Shown: in pieces, positions 1 to 8,931 of the stretch
Numbering within the stretch: position 1 is the stretch's first letter
Layout of the letters: each line of letters begins with the position of its first letter
Notes under the pieces: model-generated
The model's input: only the letters and a program-made list of their open reading frames with translations
What the model was told of the DNA's origin: nothing
Databases searched by the model: none
Assembly: GCA_944391955.1 (NCBI GenBank)
Contig: CALXVG010000001.1
Coordinates: forward strand, 81,716-131,169
Direction: 5' to 3'
DNA: 49,454 bases
Origin: an uncultured Clostridia bacterium
GTDB lineage: Bacteria; Bacillota; Clostridia; TANB77; CAG-508
Translations under genes and position numbers: made by a program

Positions 1-65
1 TAAGATATTTCTGTTGACTTCTTTTTTTGTTTTTGCTAAAATTTATTTGTAAAGGAGATTTTAAA

Positions 66-320
66 ATGTTTGAAGACCTATTTATAACAGATGCAGAAAG
101 AGTTACTATTGATTTACATGATATGGAACTACTAGAAGCTACATATTATCTGGAAAAATTATTTGAAACCTTGTCTGAAGATATTAAAGAAGTTGTTGTT
201 ATTCACGGATATCATAAAGGACAGGTTTTATTAAATATGGTTAGAAAAGATTTTAAACATCCTAGAATTAAGAAAAAAGTAGTCCCTATGAATAAAGGAA
301 TTACTCTATTATATGTTTAA
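66..320 (+). CDS. Small Smr-domain-like protein
   Basis: An 84-residue protein resembling a stand-alone Smr domain. It has the DLH motif (Asp16-Leu17-His18) of Smr folds, a central helix, and an IHGYHKG segment (residues 46-52) matching the H-G-x-x-x-G loop of the family. Smr domains of MutS2 and related proteins bind or cut nucleic acid; no other domain is present here. I chose the ATG at 66 because AAAGGAG lies 8 bases upstream; an earlier in-frame start at 27 has no ribosome binding site. The gene stands alone on the plus strand and ends at a strong bidirectional terminator. Its function is inferred from the domain only. Confidence 0.75.
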   Translation: MFEDLFITDAERVTIDLHDMELLEATYYLEKLFETLSEDIKEVVVIHGYHKGQVLLNMVRKDFKHPRIKKKVVPMNKGITLLYV

Positions 321-339
321 CATTATTTGTAAAGTTAAT

Positions 340-370
340 AAATTGCTCCATCCAAAAGATGGAGCAATTT
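340..370. terminator. Bidirectional rho-independent terminator
   Basis: A perfect 13-bp stem (AAATTGCTCCATC pairing with GATGGAGCAATTT) with a 5-nt loop. It has T-rich sequence on both sides and lies between two convergent genes, the Smr-like gene and the HlyD-like gene. Confidence 0.9.
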
Positions 371-380
371 TTGTACAAAA

Positions 381-1676
381 TTAATTTGATACATCTTTTA
401 TATCTGGATTTACTAAAATCTCATCATATATATTTATTTTTCTCATTTGCCTTATCTCTTCAACAGAAAAACCTAATTCTTTTAATTCTTCTGTTGAGTA
501 GTTCCCAATAATGCTATAATTATCATTTTCTTTTATTATTTTTACTAATATTTTACTCTTTATTCCTGCTCTTGTTCTTACAACATAGCTCAAACCATTT
601 TCATATATGATAGATGAATGCGGAACTTTTAGTCCTTCTTTTTCCCACCATACAATATCTATTGATATTTTTCTGTATTTTATTAGGTCTTCAACTCCTT
701 GTGTTATTTTAAATACTATTAGTTGAGTTTCTCCTTCAGTTTTAACACTCTGCACAGTTGCTTTTACTGTTTTATCAGTAGAAATTCTTAAATTTATCCT
801 ATCTCCTTCTGTAATTTCATTTTGTGCATTTTTATCTCTAGAAACTACGATATAGCACTCAAAGCTATTTATCACTTTTCCTTTAGATACATTTTTAGAA
901 ATTATTTGACCTGTTTTTAAATTTAATCCCTCTAAATATTCTGTTGTCAATTCATCTAACTTGGCTGGAGTTAATTTATCTTCTAGTCCATCTACTCTAT
1001 ATGATACCATACCACTTATTGGTGCTATCTCATAATTAGATTCACTTGATAATTGATTTTCTAAAGCTGTTTTTTGTTCAATTAGTGTATTTATATATGA
1101 ATTTGCTGGGCTCAGTTCTCCTGCAATTTTTGCTTTCTTTTCCATATAATTTGCAATATCTTTTTTGTTTTCTACAATGGTTTGAATGTCATTTTCATTC
1201 ATAATATTTGTTAAAATTTTATCAATTTGTGTGTCTAGAGCTTTAACATCACTATTAAGTAAATTTGTTTTTCCTTCCATTGCCTCTTGTATTTGATTAT
1301 TAAGATTTTCTATTTGCTCATTTATTGATTCTTCATTTACAGTTTTATGTCTAAAAATTTCTTCTCCTTTTGCTACCTTTTCGCCTTCGCTCTTTACTTC
1401 AATAAGTTCAGTTTCTGTTCCTTGGGTATTTACAACTATTTCATCTCTTATGATATATCCTTCTACTCTTTCTGTTTCTGAAATAACTCCTCTTTCTATT
1501 ATCAGTGCATCTGATGGTTTTATTACAAATCTTGCTACAGTATATACAGCATATGCTGTTAAACATAATATTGCAGATAATGTAACTGTTTGTGTTATGG
1601 CTTTAATTAATTTTTTATGTGTTTTATTATTTTTTTTCTTGTTCTTTTTCTTTATGTTTTTCTTTTTTACAGCCAT
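381..1676 (-). CDS. HlyD-like membrane fusion protein
   Basis: A 431-residue protein with a very Lys/Asn-rich cytoplasmic N-terminus (residues 2-22), one membrane segment (about 24-50), a beta-rich biotinyl-lipoyl-like section, a coiled-coil stretch (about 105-195), and a C-terminal beta-barrel region. This is the layout of HlyD-family periplasmic adaptor proteins, which in Firmicutes are often found without an adjacent transporter. The ATG at 1676 has AGGAGG 8 bases upstream; a GTG at 1685 sits too close to the same site. It follows miaA on the same strand and ends at the terminator at 340-370. The substrate cannot be inferred. Similar proteins in clostridia often lie near cell-division genes, which are not seen here. 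Confidence 0.7.
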   Translation of the reverse strand: MAVKKKNIKKKNKKKNNKTHKKLIKAITQTVTLSAILCLTAYAVYTVARFVIKPSDALIIERGVISETERVEGYIIRDEIVVNTQGTETELIEVKSEGEKVAKGEEIFRHKTVNEESINEQIENLNNQIQEAMEGKTNLLNSDVKALDTQIDKILTNIMNENDIQTIVENKKDIANYMEKKAKIAGELSPANSYINTLIEQKTALENQLSSESNYEIAPISGMVSYRVDGLEDKLTPAKLDELTTEYLEGLNLKTGQIISKNVSKGKVINSFECYIVVSRDKNAQNEITEGDRINLRISTDKTVKATVQSVKTEGETQLIVFKITQGVEDLIKYRKISIDIVWWEKEGLKVPHSSIIYENGLSYVVRTRAGIKSKILVKIIKENDNYSIIGNYSTEELKELGFSVEEIRQMRKINIYDEILVNPDIKDVSN

Positions 1677-1694
1677 CTTATGCACCTCCTAACT

Positions 1695-2613
1695 TTAATT
1701 CATTTGTTTTATTATTATGTCTAGATTTATATTTATGTCATTTTCGCCTTCTAACCAAGTTATTTCTTTATATTTTCTAAACCATGTCAACTGTCTTTTT
1801 GCATAATGTCTTGTTTCTTTTTTTAGTTTTTCTAACATTTCTTCTTTTGTAATTTTATGTTCTAAATATTCTACAACTTCCTTATATCCTAAACCTTGCA
1901 TCGCAGTTGGAAATTTATTATATTTTTCTCTTATGGCTTGTACTTCTTGAATTAAACCGGTCTTCAATCATTTTATCTATTCTTTGTTCTATTTTTCTAT
2001 ATAACTCTTCCCTCTTCCAATTAATTGCAAAAACTTTATAATTATATTTTATTTCACCTTTTCGTGATTCTGCTTCTTGTTCTGTTTTCGTTTTTCCTGT
2101 TTTATGGTAAATTTCTAATACTCTTAAAATTCTTTTTCTATCATTTGGGCTTATTTTTTCCATTGCTTTAGGGTCAATTTTTTGTGCTTCTTGATATAAT
2201 TTATAAAGTCCTTCTGTTTCTGCAATATTATTTAATTTTTGTCTATATTCTTCATCCATTTCCTCTTCTTGAAATTCTATACCATATATTAAACTCTCTA
2301 TATATAATCCTGTACCACCCACAATAATTGGTACTTTTCCTTTAGCTAGTATTTCTTCTATTGCTTTTTCCGCTTCTTTTTTATACGCTGATACACTATA
2401 ACGTTCTTCTGGAGATACTATATCTAGCATATAATGTGGTATTCCTTGCATCTCTGTTTTCGTTATTTTAGCTGTTCCTATGTTCATATCTCTATATATT
2501 TGCATAGAATCTGCTGAAATTATTTCTCCATTTATTTTTTTTGCAAGTTCCACTGCTAAATTGCTTTTTCCAGAAGCAGTCGGACCACCTATTACAATTA
2601 CTGTTGGTTTCAT
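1695..2613 (-). CDS. miaA: tRNA dimethylallyltransferase, needs +1 frameshift at CGG
   Basis: MiaA transfers a dimethylallyl group to the N6 of A37 in tRNAs that read UNN codons. The P-loop GGPTASGKS is at residues 9-17, followed by the SADSMQIYRDMNIGTAK segment, and the C-terminus contains TAMQGLGYKE and RHYAKRQLTWFR. The reading frame breaks at CGG (minus-strand bases 1959-1957, codon after MIED). In frame zero the ORF runs 13 more codons to 1918 as unrelated sequence. Skipping the C gives GGT and the normal continuation GLIQEVQAI through to the stop at 1695. The joined product is 305 residues, the usual length for MiaA. It directly follows mutL. I do not call it a pseudogene, because both halves are well conserved and the same signature occurs in three other genes of the window. 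Confidence 0.9.
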
Positions 2614-2633
2614 TTCTTTTCCTTCCTTGCTTT

Positions 2634-4745
2634 CTATTTTCTGCGGTTAAATTTTCTTTCTAAATCTATTTTATTCATTTTTATCGCTGTTGGTCTACCA
2701 TGTGGACATGTAAATGGATTTGGTAAAACTAATAATTTTTGCATAAGCTTGTCTACTTCTTCTTTGTTTAGATTCATGTTTGCTTTTACCGCTGCTTTAC
2801 ATGCTACTGTTGCAATAAATTTATCTTCTTTTTCTTGTTTCGCTGTTATTGCAACTGTATCTATTGTATCTAATATTTCTAAGAATAGTTCTTTGGTGTC
2901 TAAGTCCATACATATTGCTGGAACTCCTATTAATCTTATTGTATTATCACCAAATTCTTCAATTATAAATCCTGCTTTTTTGAATAAATCGGTGTTTTCT
3001 CTTACAATCTGTTTTTCTTTATGTGATAAAGTTATAATATCTGGTAATAACATAATTTGAGATTCTTTTTCCATACTACTGTAAAAGTTCTTCTTTATTT
3101 CTTCATATAAAACTCTTTCATGTGCTGCGTGCTGGTCTATCATGTACATTTCATTTCCCATTTCTATAATTATGTATGTTGAAAATACTGTACCTGAATA
3201 TTTATAAGGTGGAACTTTTATTTCTTCGTCATTTTCCTCAAATATAGACATGTTTTTACCACTTACTAAATTCTTATTATCTGGGAAAGTATAGTTATCT
3301 ATTTTTTCTGCTTCTTCTTTTTTCTCTTCTTTTTTAATTCCAAATGTTTCACTATACATTTTATTAAATTCTTCTTTTTCATTTCTTGATGCTACTATTT
3401 CAGAAATATAGTCTCTTGGTTCTTCTTGTAAATATGGATTTTGATTTTTGTTTTCATTGTGTGGATCTTCTATATTTCTTGTTTTATAGATTTCATGTAT
3501 TGCATTGTTTTCAATCTCTTCTTCTACATTTTTCTTTTTTAATATTCCAAATAATCCTAATGGTTTTATTTTTTTCTTTTCTTCTTCATTAATTTTTTCT
3601 TCTGGTTGAATCATAATAGGTTCAATATCTTCTACTTTTGCTACATCTTCTTTATTTTCTGTTTTTTGCACCGGCATAACTTCTTCAATGCTTGGTTTAG
3701 TATTGTTCTCTACTCTAATAGTTTGTTCCTGTTCTTTTTCTGAATTTCGTACCAAATCTCCTTTTAATAATGCTTCTCTTATTGAATGGTAGACTGATTT
3801 AAATACTTTTTGTTCTTCTTGGAATCTTATTTCTAACTTTGTTGGATGAACATTGACATCTATTTTACTTGGATCCATATCTAAATTTAAAATTAAAAAT
3901 CCATATTTTCCTATTGGCAACAAACCTTTAAAAGCCTGTTCTGCTCCTGCTGATAAAGTTTTATCTTTTATATATCTTTTGTTTATAAAGAATATTTGAT
4001 ATGTTCTGTTACCTCTTGCTATCTCTGGTTTTCCAACAAAACCACTAACATTTATTCCCTCATATGTATAATCAACTTCTAGCAATCCGTCTGTTACTTC
4101 TTTACCATAAATATTGTATATAGTTGTTTTTAAATCTCCATTTCCTGTTGTTTGTATTATAACCTTATTTTCATCACTTAATTTTATTGCAATATTTGGA
4201 TTGGCAAGAGCTATTCTTGTTACTGTATCTTCTATATATCCTAATTCCGTGTAATCTTTTTTTAAAAATTTATATCTAACTGGAGTATTATAAAATAAAT
4301 TATTTACTATAATTGTAGTTCCTGTTTGTGCTCCTATTTCGTCAATTTCTTTTATGTCTCCTCCTTCTACAATTACTTGATGTCCCATTAATTCATCTGC
4401 TGTTTTTGTTATCATTTTTATATTTGAGATTGCTGCAATACTAGCCAAGGCCTCTCCTCTGAACCCCATTGTTCTAATTGTTTGTAAGTCTTCTGCTTTT
4501 CTTATTTTGCTTGTCGCATGTCTTTCAAAAGCAAATTCTATATCATCTTCTTTTATTCCTGTTCCATTATCTATTATTTTTATCTCTTTAATTCCGCCAT
4601 TTTTAACTTCAATGATTATATTTGTTGCACCTGCATCTATTGCATTTTCTACTAATTCTTTAACTACTGAAGCTGGTCTTTCAATTACTTCACCTGCAGC
4701 AATTTGGTTTATTGTTAAATCATCTAATACTACTATTTTTCCCAT
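2634..4745 (-). CDS. mutL: DNA mismatch repair protein MutL
   Basis: A 703-residue MutL. The N-terminal GHKL ATPase shows ENAIDAG (about residues 32-38), DNGTGI, and GFRGEALASI (about 94-103). A long, acidic, Glu/Lys-rich linker spans about 340-500. The C-terminal dimerisation and endonuclease domain carries DQHAAHERVLYEE (about 534), the metal-binding motif of the nicking MutL type used by bacteria without MutH, and CPHGRP near the end. The start ATG at 4745 gives the standard N-terminus IAAGEVIERPASVVKELVENA. It lies upstream of miaA with a 20-base gap, a common clostridial pairing. Confidence 0.97.
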   Translation of the reverse strand: MGKIVVLDDLTINQIAAGEVIERPASVVKELVENAIDAGATNIIIEVKNGGIKEIKIIDNGTGIKEDDIEFAFERHATSKIRKAEDLQTIRTMGFRGEALASIAAISNIKMITKTADELMGHQVIVEGGDIKEIDEIGAQTGTTIIVNNLFYNTPVRYKFLKKDYTELGYIEDTVTRIALANPNIAIKLSDENKVIIQTTGNGDLKTTIYNIYGKEVTDGLLEVDYTYEGINVSGFVGKPEIARGNRTYQIFFINKRYIKDKTLSAGAEQAFKGLLPIGKYGFLILNLDMDPSKIDVNVHPTKLEIRFQEEQKVFKSVYHSIREALLKGDLVRNSEKEQEQTIRVENNTKPSIEEVMPVQKTENKEDVAKVEDIEPIMIQPEEKINEEEKKKIKPLGLFGILKKKNVEEEIENNAIHEIYKTRNIEDPHNENKNQNPYLQEEPRDYISEIVASRNEKEEFNKMYSETFGIKKEEKKEEAEKIDNYTFPDNKNLVSGKNMSIFEENDEEIKVPPYKYSGTVFSTYIIIEMGNEMYMIDQHAAHERVLYEEIKKNFYSSMEKESQIMLLPDIITLSHKEKQIVRENTDLFKKAGFIIEEFGDNTIRLIGVPAICMDLDTKELFLEILDTIDTVAITAKQEKEDKFIATVACKAAVKANMNLNKEEVDKLMQKLLVLPNPFTCPHGRPTAIKMNKIDLERKFNRRK

Positions 4746-4783
4746 TTATACTTTCCTTTCTACTTTATCATGCAAATTTTTAT

Positions 4784-5236
4784 TTATTGTAGTCCTCTTA
4801 GAACATAATAAGTATAGCCTCCCTTTTCAACACCATTTAAACTTATTACTTCCCTATTGGCAAAATTTACAACTACTTCATCATTTATTTCTGATATTCC
4901 AAAATCTTCATCAATATCGCTACTACTAAAATATCTTATTTTGTCACTAGTCACATCGGTAGTATCTATTAAGCCTCTTATATCGGATTCTAATATTGTG
5001 TATAACCTTTCTTGCATTTCTGTATTCAAGGCTCTTCCTAATGTTTCATAGTCAGTTCCTTCTTCTACATAAATATCTACTTGCTTTTGTATCATTTGCA
5101 TATATGAGGAAAATTGTACTGCTCTTGAATTTTCATAAGTATTTCCTACTGATGTTACAATTACACCTGTCAACATAGCTAAGACAACAACTGTTATCAT
5201 TACAACTATTAATGTTATTCCTTTATTATTTTTCAT
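4784..5236 (-). CDS. Prepilin-like protein with type IV N-terminal motif
   Basis: A 150-residue protein starting MKNNKGITLIVVMITVVVL: a short basic leader, a Gly at the expected cleavage point, and a hydrophobic helix (residues 7-29), as in type IV prepilins and pseudopilins. The rest is a soluble domain with a coiled first half and a beta-like C-terminus, and I do not recognise it. The canonical Glu at +5 of the mature protein is absent (KGITLIVV rather than GFTLIE), as is common in this clostridial group. It lies between disA and mutL on the same strand, 38 bases before mutL. No prepilin peptidase is encoded in the window. Export and cleavage are inferred. Confidence 0.7.
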   Translation of the reverse strand: MKNNKGITLIVVMITVVVLAMLTGVIVTSVGNTYENSRAVQFSSYMQMIQKQVDIYVEEGTDYETLGRALNTEMQERLYTILESDIRGLIDTTDVTSDKIRYFSSSDIDEDFGISEINDEVVVNFANREVISLNGVEKGGYTYYVLRGLQ

Positions 5237-5316
5237 ATGTACTGCCCCCTTCTATAGGTTATCAACTTTTCTCGTTCTTTTTCATTACAGTGTTATATCC
5301 GATTTTTATTTAATTT

Positions 5317-6372
5317 TTAAATTAAATTGTCAAACATAAACTGTTCTTGCATCCTTTTTAATGATTGTTTTATTGTTATTGCTCTTACTTCTCCAATACC
5401 TTCTACTTCATCTAGGGCTTCAATATCTGCTGCCAATATATGCTGAAAAGATTTAAAGTTTTTTACTAAGTTTTCCACTATGGTATTTGGCATTCTTGGT
5501 ATCTTATTTAATATTCTATAGCCTTTTGAAAATACTGCTATTTCTTCATAGTTTTCGAAGACATCATATCCCAACAATTTTGCAATCTGATTTAGTTCTA
5601 TAACTGTATTTTCCTTTGTTTTAGTTCGTATGGTTTCTAATATTTTTTCTGCTGATAACTTTTTACTTGGAATTTTATAATCTTTTATTATTAATAATTC
5701 TTCTTTTGGTAAGTCTTCGATTAATTCTTCTAATTGCATTTTTATTAATAATCCGTTTTTTCCTAATTCCAATATTGCTAGTTCTACTTGTTCTGCTATT
5801 TGCATAACCATATCAGCTCTTTGCAAGCATGTTAAAACATTGTCTAATGTGACTATATCATTAAACTCGTACTCATTTAGTATTTTTAATTTTGTATCAA
5901 ATACTTTTTTATAATTTTCTAATGTTTGAAGTGCTTGGTTTGCTATTGATATTATTCTTTCGGGTTCTTCTATTGTATATCTGAAATCTCCTTTAAAAAC
6001 CGTTATTACACTTCTTCTTTGTGATATACTAATTACTAATTCTCCTGTTTGTTTAGCTGTTCTCTCTGCAGTTTTATGTCTAGTTCCTGTTTCGTCTGTG
6101 TGTATTGCTGAAGAAGGTATAATTTGCGTATTTGCCAGTAAGATTTTTTTTAGATCTTTACTTATTACTATTGCTCCATCCATTTTTGCAAGCTCGTATA
6201 ATTTTGCTGGTGTATATGGCTCATTTATTGTAAATCCTCCGTCTGTAAGGTCTAAAACTTCTTTTGAATCTCCTATAACTATAAGTGCTCCTGTTCTTGC
6301 TTTTAGTATATTATCCAACCCTTCTCTAAGAGCAGTCCCTGGAGCCATTATTTTTAGAATATCTTGTAACAT
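5317..6372 (-). CDS. disA: DNA integrity scanning protein, diadenylate cyclase
   Basis: DisA makes c-di-AMP from two ATP and scans DNA for branched structures; in spore formers it gates entry into sporulation. The DAC domain shows DGA (residues 65-67) and RHKTAER (98-104; the usual form is RHRTAER). A helical spine domain follows, and the C-terminus is a helix-hairpin-helix DNA-binding region (LDEVEGIGEVRA, about 320-331). Its length of 351 is typical. It follows radA directly: the DisA start lies 12 bases past the true radA stop at 6384, which is only reached after the +1 frameshift. RadA and DisA are classic neighbours. Confidence 0.96.
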   Translation of the reverse strand: MLQDILKIMAPGTALREGLDNILKARTGALIVIGDSKEVLDLTDGGFTINEPYTPAKLYELAKMDGAIVISKDLKKILLANTQIIPSSAIHTDETGTRHKTAERTAKQTGELVISISQRRSVITVFKGDFRYTIEEPERIISIANQALQTLENYKKVFDTKLKILNEYEFNDIVTLDNVLTCLQRADMVMQIAEQVELAILELGKNGLLIKMQLEELIEDLPKEELLIIKDYKIPSKKLSAEKILETIRTKTKENTVIELNQIAKLLGYDVFENYEEIAVFSKGYRILNKIPRMPNTIVENLVKNFKSFQHILAADIEALDEVEGIGEVRAITIKQSLKRMQEQFMFDNLI

Positions 6373-6383
6373 TTATCCACCTC

Positions 6384-7743
6384 TCACATCAGTTTTAGAG
6401 CTTTCATTGCTTCTTTGATGTTTTTCACACCAATTATATACGATTTGTATTTTTCTTTCAATAGTTTTTTGTTACTTTCTGAAATTATACAAGTCTTAAA
6501 CCCTAATTTTTCTGCTTCTTTTATTCGTTTTTCTATCATGTTTACACTTCTAATTTCGCCTGTTAATCCGGACTTCTCCTATTGCAATAGTATCTCTTGG
6601 TATGCTTATATTTTTATAACTTGATGCTGTGGCTAATATTATTCCTAAGTCTGCTGCTGGTTCGTTTAGTTTTATTCCTCCAATCACATTTAAGTAAACA
6701 TCTTGATTTCCTAATGGTAATCCTACTATTTTTTCTAATACAGCTACTAGCAATGTTAAACGGTTATAATCTATTCCATTTGTGTTTCTTCGTGGCATAC
6801 CAAACACGCTTTGTGTAGTTAGGGCTTGTAGTTCTACCATAATTGGTCTGGTTCCTTCCATGCTCACAACTACTATTGAGCCTGTTGCATTTTCTTCTCT
6901 TTCTCCTAAAAGCACAGATGACGGATTTGTTATCTCACAGATTCCTTTATCTTGCATTTCGAACATACCTATTTCATTTGTTGAACCAAATCTGTTTTTT
7001 ATTCCCCTTAATATTCTGTATGAAAAATATCTTTCTCCTTCTAGATATAACACTGTGTCTACCATATGTTCTAAAACTCTTGGTCCTGCAATGTTTCCAT
7101 CTTTTGTTACATGTCCTATAATAATTGTGGTTATTGCTGCTTGTTTACAGATTCTCATTATTTTTCCTGTTATTTCTCTTACTTGACTTACACTACCTGG
7201 GCTTGATGTTATATCTTCTGAATACATCGTTTGTATTGAATCTATTATTACAAGTTTTGGCTTAATTTGTAATATTGCATTTTCTATTACATCAATATCT
7301 GTTTCTCCTAAAAACATTATGTCTTCATTGTTTATATGTAATCTATCTGCTCTCATTTTTATTTGTTCTGCAGATTCTTCCCCTGATACATATAGTACTT
7401 TACCTTCTCCTTTTATTTTATCACAGATTTGTAGAATTAATGTTGATTTTCCTATTCCTGGCTCTCCTCCTAATAAAACCAGGGAACCTTTTACTAGTCC
7501 TCCTCCTAGTACTCTATCTAACTCGCTAAACCCGGTGGAACTTCTTATGATATCTTGATTTTTCACTTCATTTAATAATTGTGGTTTTTTTGTTTCTTTT
7601 ATTGTTTTATTGTTGGTAATTTTTGTGGTTAATTTTTCTTCATAACATGTGTTCCATTCATTACAAGCTGGGCATTTGCCAAACCATTTTGAAGATTCGT
7701 TTCCACAATTACTACAAACGAAAACTGTATTTGATTTTGCCAT
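6384..7743 (-). CDS. radA: DNA repair protein RadA, needs +1 frameshift at CGG
   Basis: RadA is a RecA-like branch-migration helicase with a Lon-like C-terminal domain. Visible features are the zinc finger (CSNC...CPAC, residues 10-26), Walker A GGEPGIGKST (about 91-100), and the RadA motif KNRFGSTNEIG (about 252). Near the C-terminus the frame breaks at CGG (minus bases 6570-6568): frame zero reads GEVRINRRN and stops at 6550. Skipping the C gives GGA and the family sequence GEVGLTGEIRSVNMIEKRI, continuing to a TGA at 6384. The joined product is 452 residues, the normal RadA length. An AGGAG lies just upstream of the CGG, but the other three sites have none. The frame-zero product would lack about 60 residues of the Lon-like domain. 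Confidence 0.93.
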
Positions 7744-7832
7744 TTTTCCTCCTCAAATTTTTTATATTTTTGAATATTTTGAATTTTTATAAAATTCTTT
7801 AGTTTGCTTGTCTCCTTCGCCTTCACAATATC

Positions 7833-7860
7833 GGATGTCGGAAGTCTGAGGTCAGATGTC
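7833..7860. repeat. Heptanucleotide array, GGATGTC-like units
   Basis: Four contiguous 7-bp units: GGATGTC, GGAAGTC, TGAGGTC, AGATGTC. A partly matching GGGATGT follows. The region is non-coding and lies between radA and recO. Confidence 0.8.
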
Positions 7861-7871
7861 GGGATGTGTGT

Positions 7872-7941
7872 CCAAAATCTAAATTCCAACTTCCAAACTC
7901 CAAACTCCAAACTCCAAATTCCAAAATCTAAATTCTCAATT
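7872..7941. repeat. Heptanucleotide array, CCAAACT-like units
   Basis: Ten contiguous 7-bp units in perfect register: CCAAAAT, CTAAATT, CCAACTT, three times CCAAACT, CCAAATT, CCAAAAT, CTAAATT, CTCAATT. The region is non-coding. It resembles the short tandemly repeated heptamers known from other bacteria, but I know of no function. An open frame across it on the minus strand is made of this low-complexity sequence and is not a gene. Confidence 0.9.
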
Positions 7942-8003
7942 GGGGACAGGATTTGATGTGGCAATGGCTGAAAACCTACAGACATAATCCCCATCCCGCT
8001 GTC
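7938..8003. repeat. REP-like dispersed repeat, copy 1
   Basis: Contains AATTGGGGACAGG and later CCTACAGACATAATCCCC followed by ATCCCGCTGTCT. The same blocks, in the same order, recur at 19446-19591. It abuts the CCAAACT heptad array and ends just before the recO stop codon. Confidence 0.65.
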
Positions 8004-8007
8004 TGAG

Positions 8008-8724
8008 TCACACTTTAAATTCTTTTTCTAATTTTTCAGTTAAATATAATTTAGAAACAATCTCTAATTCTTTAATAGATTCTTCTGGTACATTAAAAGA
8101 ATATATTCTTTTTGCATCAGACAATACTATATATCTAATTGCATCTCTTGTTGTTTCAGTTATAGCTATTGCTCCCGGTTCTTGCTTACTACAATTATTG
8201 CATTTCAAACCATTATCCTTTATACTAAAATGGTTTAAGTTTTCCTTTTGTTTACAACTTACACATTCATCAATTATCGGTCTAAAACCTATGATTGACA
8301 ATAATCTTATTCTAAAAATTGATTCCACAAATTTCAGATCTTTGTCAGTATTTGCCAATATGTACAAAGTATTCAAAAATAATTGTAATATCCTATAATT
8401 ATTTTGATTTTCTGTTGTTACATCATTCACTATTTTTGTAAGATATGATGCACATTTTAATTTATCTAAGTCTATTCTTATATTATAAAAAACTTCTATA
8501 GTCTCGCATGCATTCATCCTATATGTATCTCCACCTTTATATAGCAAATAGTCTCCAAAGCACAAAAATTGAGTGCCTGCCAAAAGAAGGCTTTTTGACC
8601 TTCTTGCGCCCTTTGCCACACACTCAATCTTTCCTATATTTGGTGTTAAAATTGTTACTACTTTATCAAAATCAGACATTATCTTTTCTGCAATAATTAT
8701 TCCCTTGGTTCTTACTGTTTTCAT
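8008..8724 (-). CDS. recO: DNA repair protein RecO
   Basis: RecO helps RecFOR load RecA onto SSB-coated single-stranded DNA. The N-terminal OB fold starts with VRTKGIIIAEKIMSDFDKVV, and the C-terminal half holds a four-cysteine zinc site (CVSCKQ...CNNCSK, about residues 154-186). The length of 238 is normal. The start ATG at 8724 has AGGTGG upstream and lies inside the end of the yqzL gene, so the two are likely translationally coupled. The stretch between its stop and radA is filled with repeats. Confidence 0.93.
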   Translation of the reverse strand: MKTVRTKGIIIAEKIMSDFDKVVTILTPNIGKIECVAKGARRSKSLLLAGTQFLCFGDYLLYKGGDTYRMNACETIEVFYNIRIDLDKLKCASYLTKIVNDVTTENQNNYRILQLFLNTLYILANTDKDLKFVESIFRIRLLSIIGFRPIIDECVSCKQKENLNHFSIKDNGLKCNNCSKQEPGAIAITETTRDAIRYIVLSDAKRIYSFNVPEESIKELEIVSKLYLTEKLEKEFKV

Positions 8725-8833
8725 TTTCAGCCACCTTCATATTTTTTTCTATATCTGTTACTTGTTTTAATTCTAAAAATATATTTATGTCTCCTGTATT
8801 TTTAAAAGTATTCCAAGCCATTTGTTTTATCAT
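8672..8833 (-). CDS. yqzL: YqzL-like small protein
   Basis: A 53-residue ORF. Its first half (MIKQMAWNTFKNTGDINIFL) matches the YqzL family, recognised by the FAWKVFSxTGxIxxYL pattern; the rest is a short polar tail. YqzL genes characteristically sit between era and recO in Firmicutes, exactly as here. The ATG at 8833 has AGGAG 9 bases upstream; another ATG at 8842 is too close. The last 53 bases overlap the start of recO in another frame. The function of the family is unknown. Confidence 0.72.
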   Translation of the reverse strand: MIKQMAWNTFKNTGDINIFLELKQVTDIEKNMKVAENENSKNQGNNYCRKDNV

Positions 8834-8931
8834 AACATTCATCTCCTGTATCTAAAAGGATTTATATTAGAATTAAATTATCCTTGTTTTCTTAAGAATA
8901 TTTTTTGTAATTAACTTCAAATTATACGTTT

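Noticed and set aside
1695..2613. miaA (and likewise radA, uvrC) as ordinary pseudogenes
   Set aside because: Decay would give mixed indels and stops. Here there is one lesion per gene, always the same base at the same codon, and both sides are well conserved.
6555..6582. prfB-type frameshift driven by an internal Shine-Dalgarno
   Set aside because: Only radA has AGGAG near the site, there is no stop codon in the A site, and the other three sites lack the element.
7872..7941. CRISPR array
   Set aside because: Units are 7 bp, contiguous and without spacers; no cas genes are present.
7629..7994. A 121-codon ORF on the minus strand across the repeat region
   Set aside because: It is made of heptanucleotide repeats plus out-of-frame radA start sequence and has no family resemblance.
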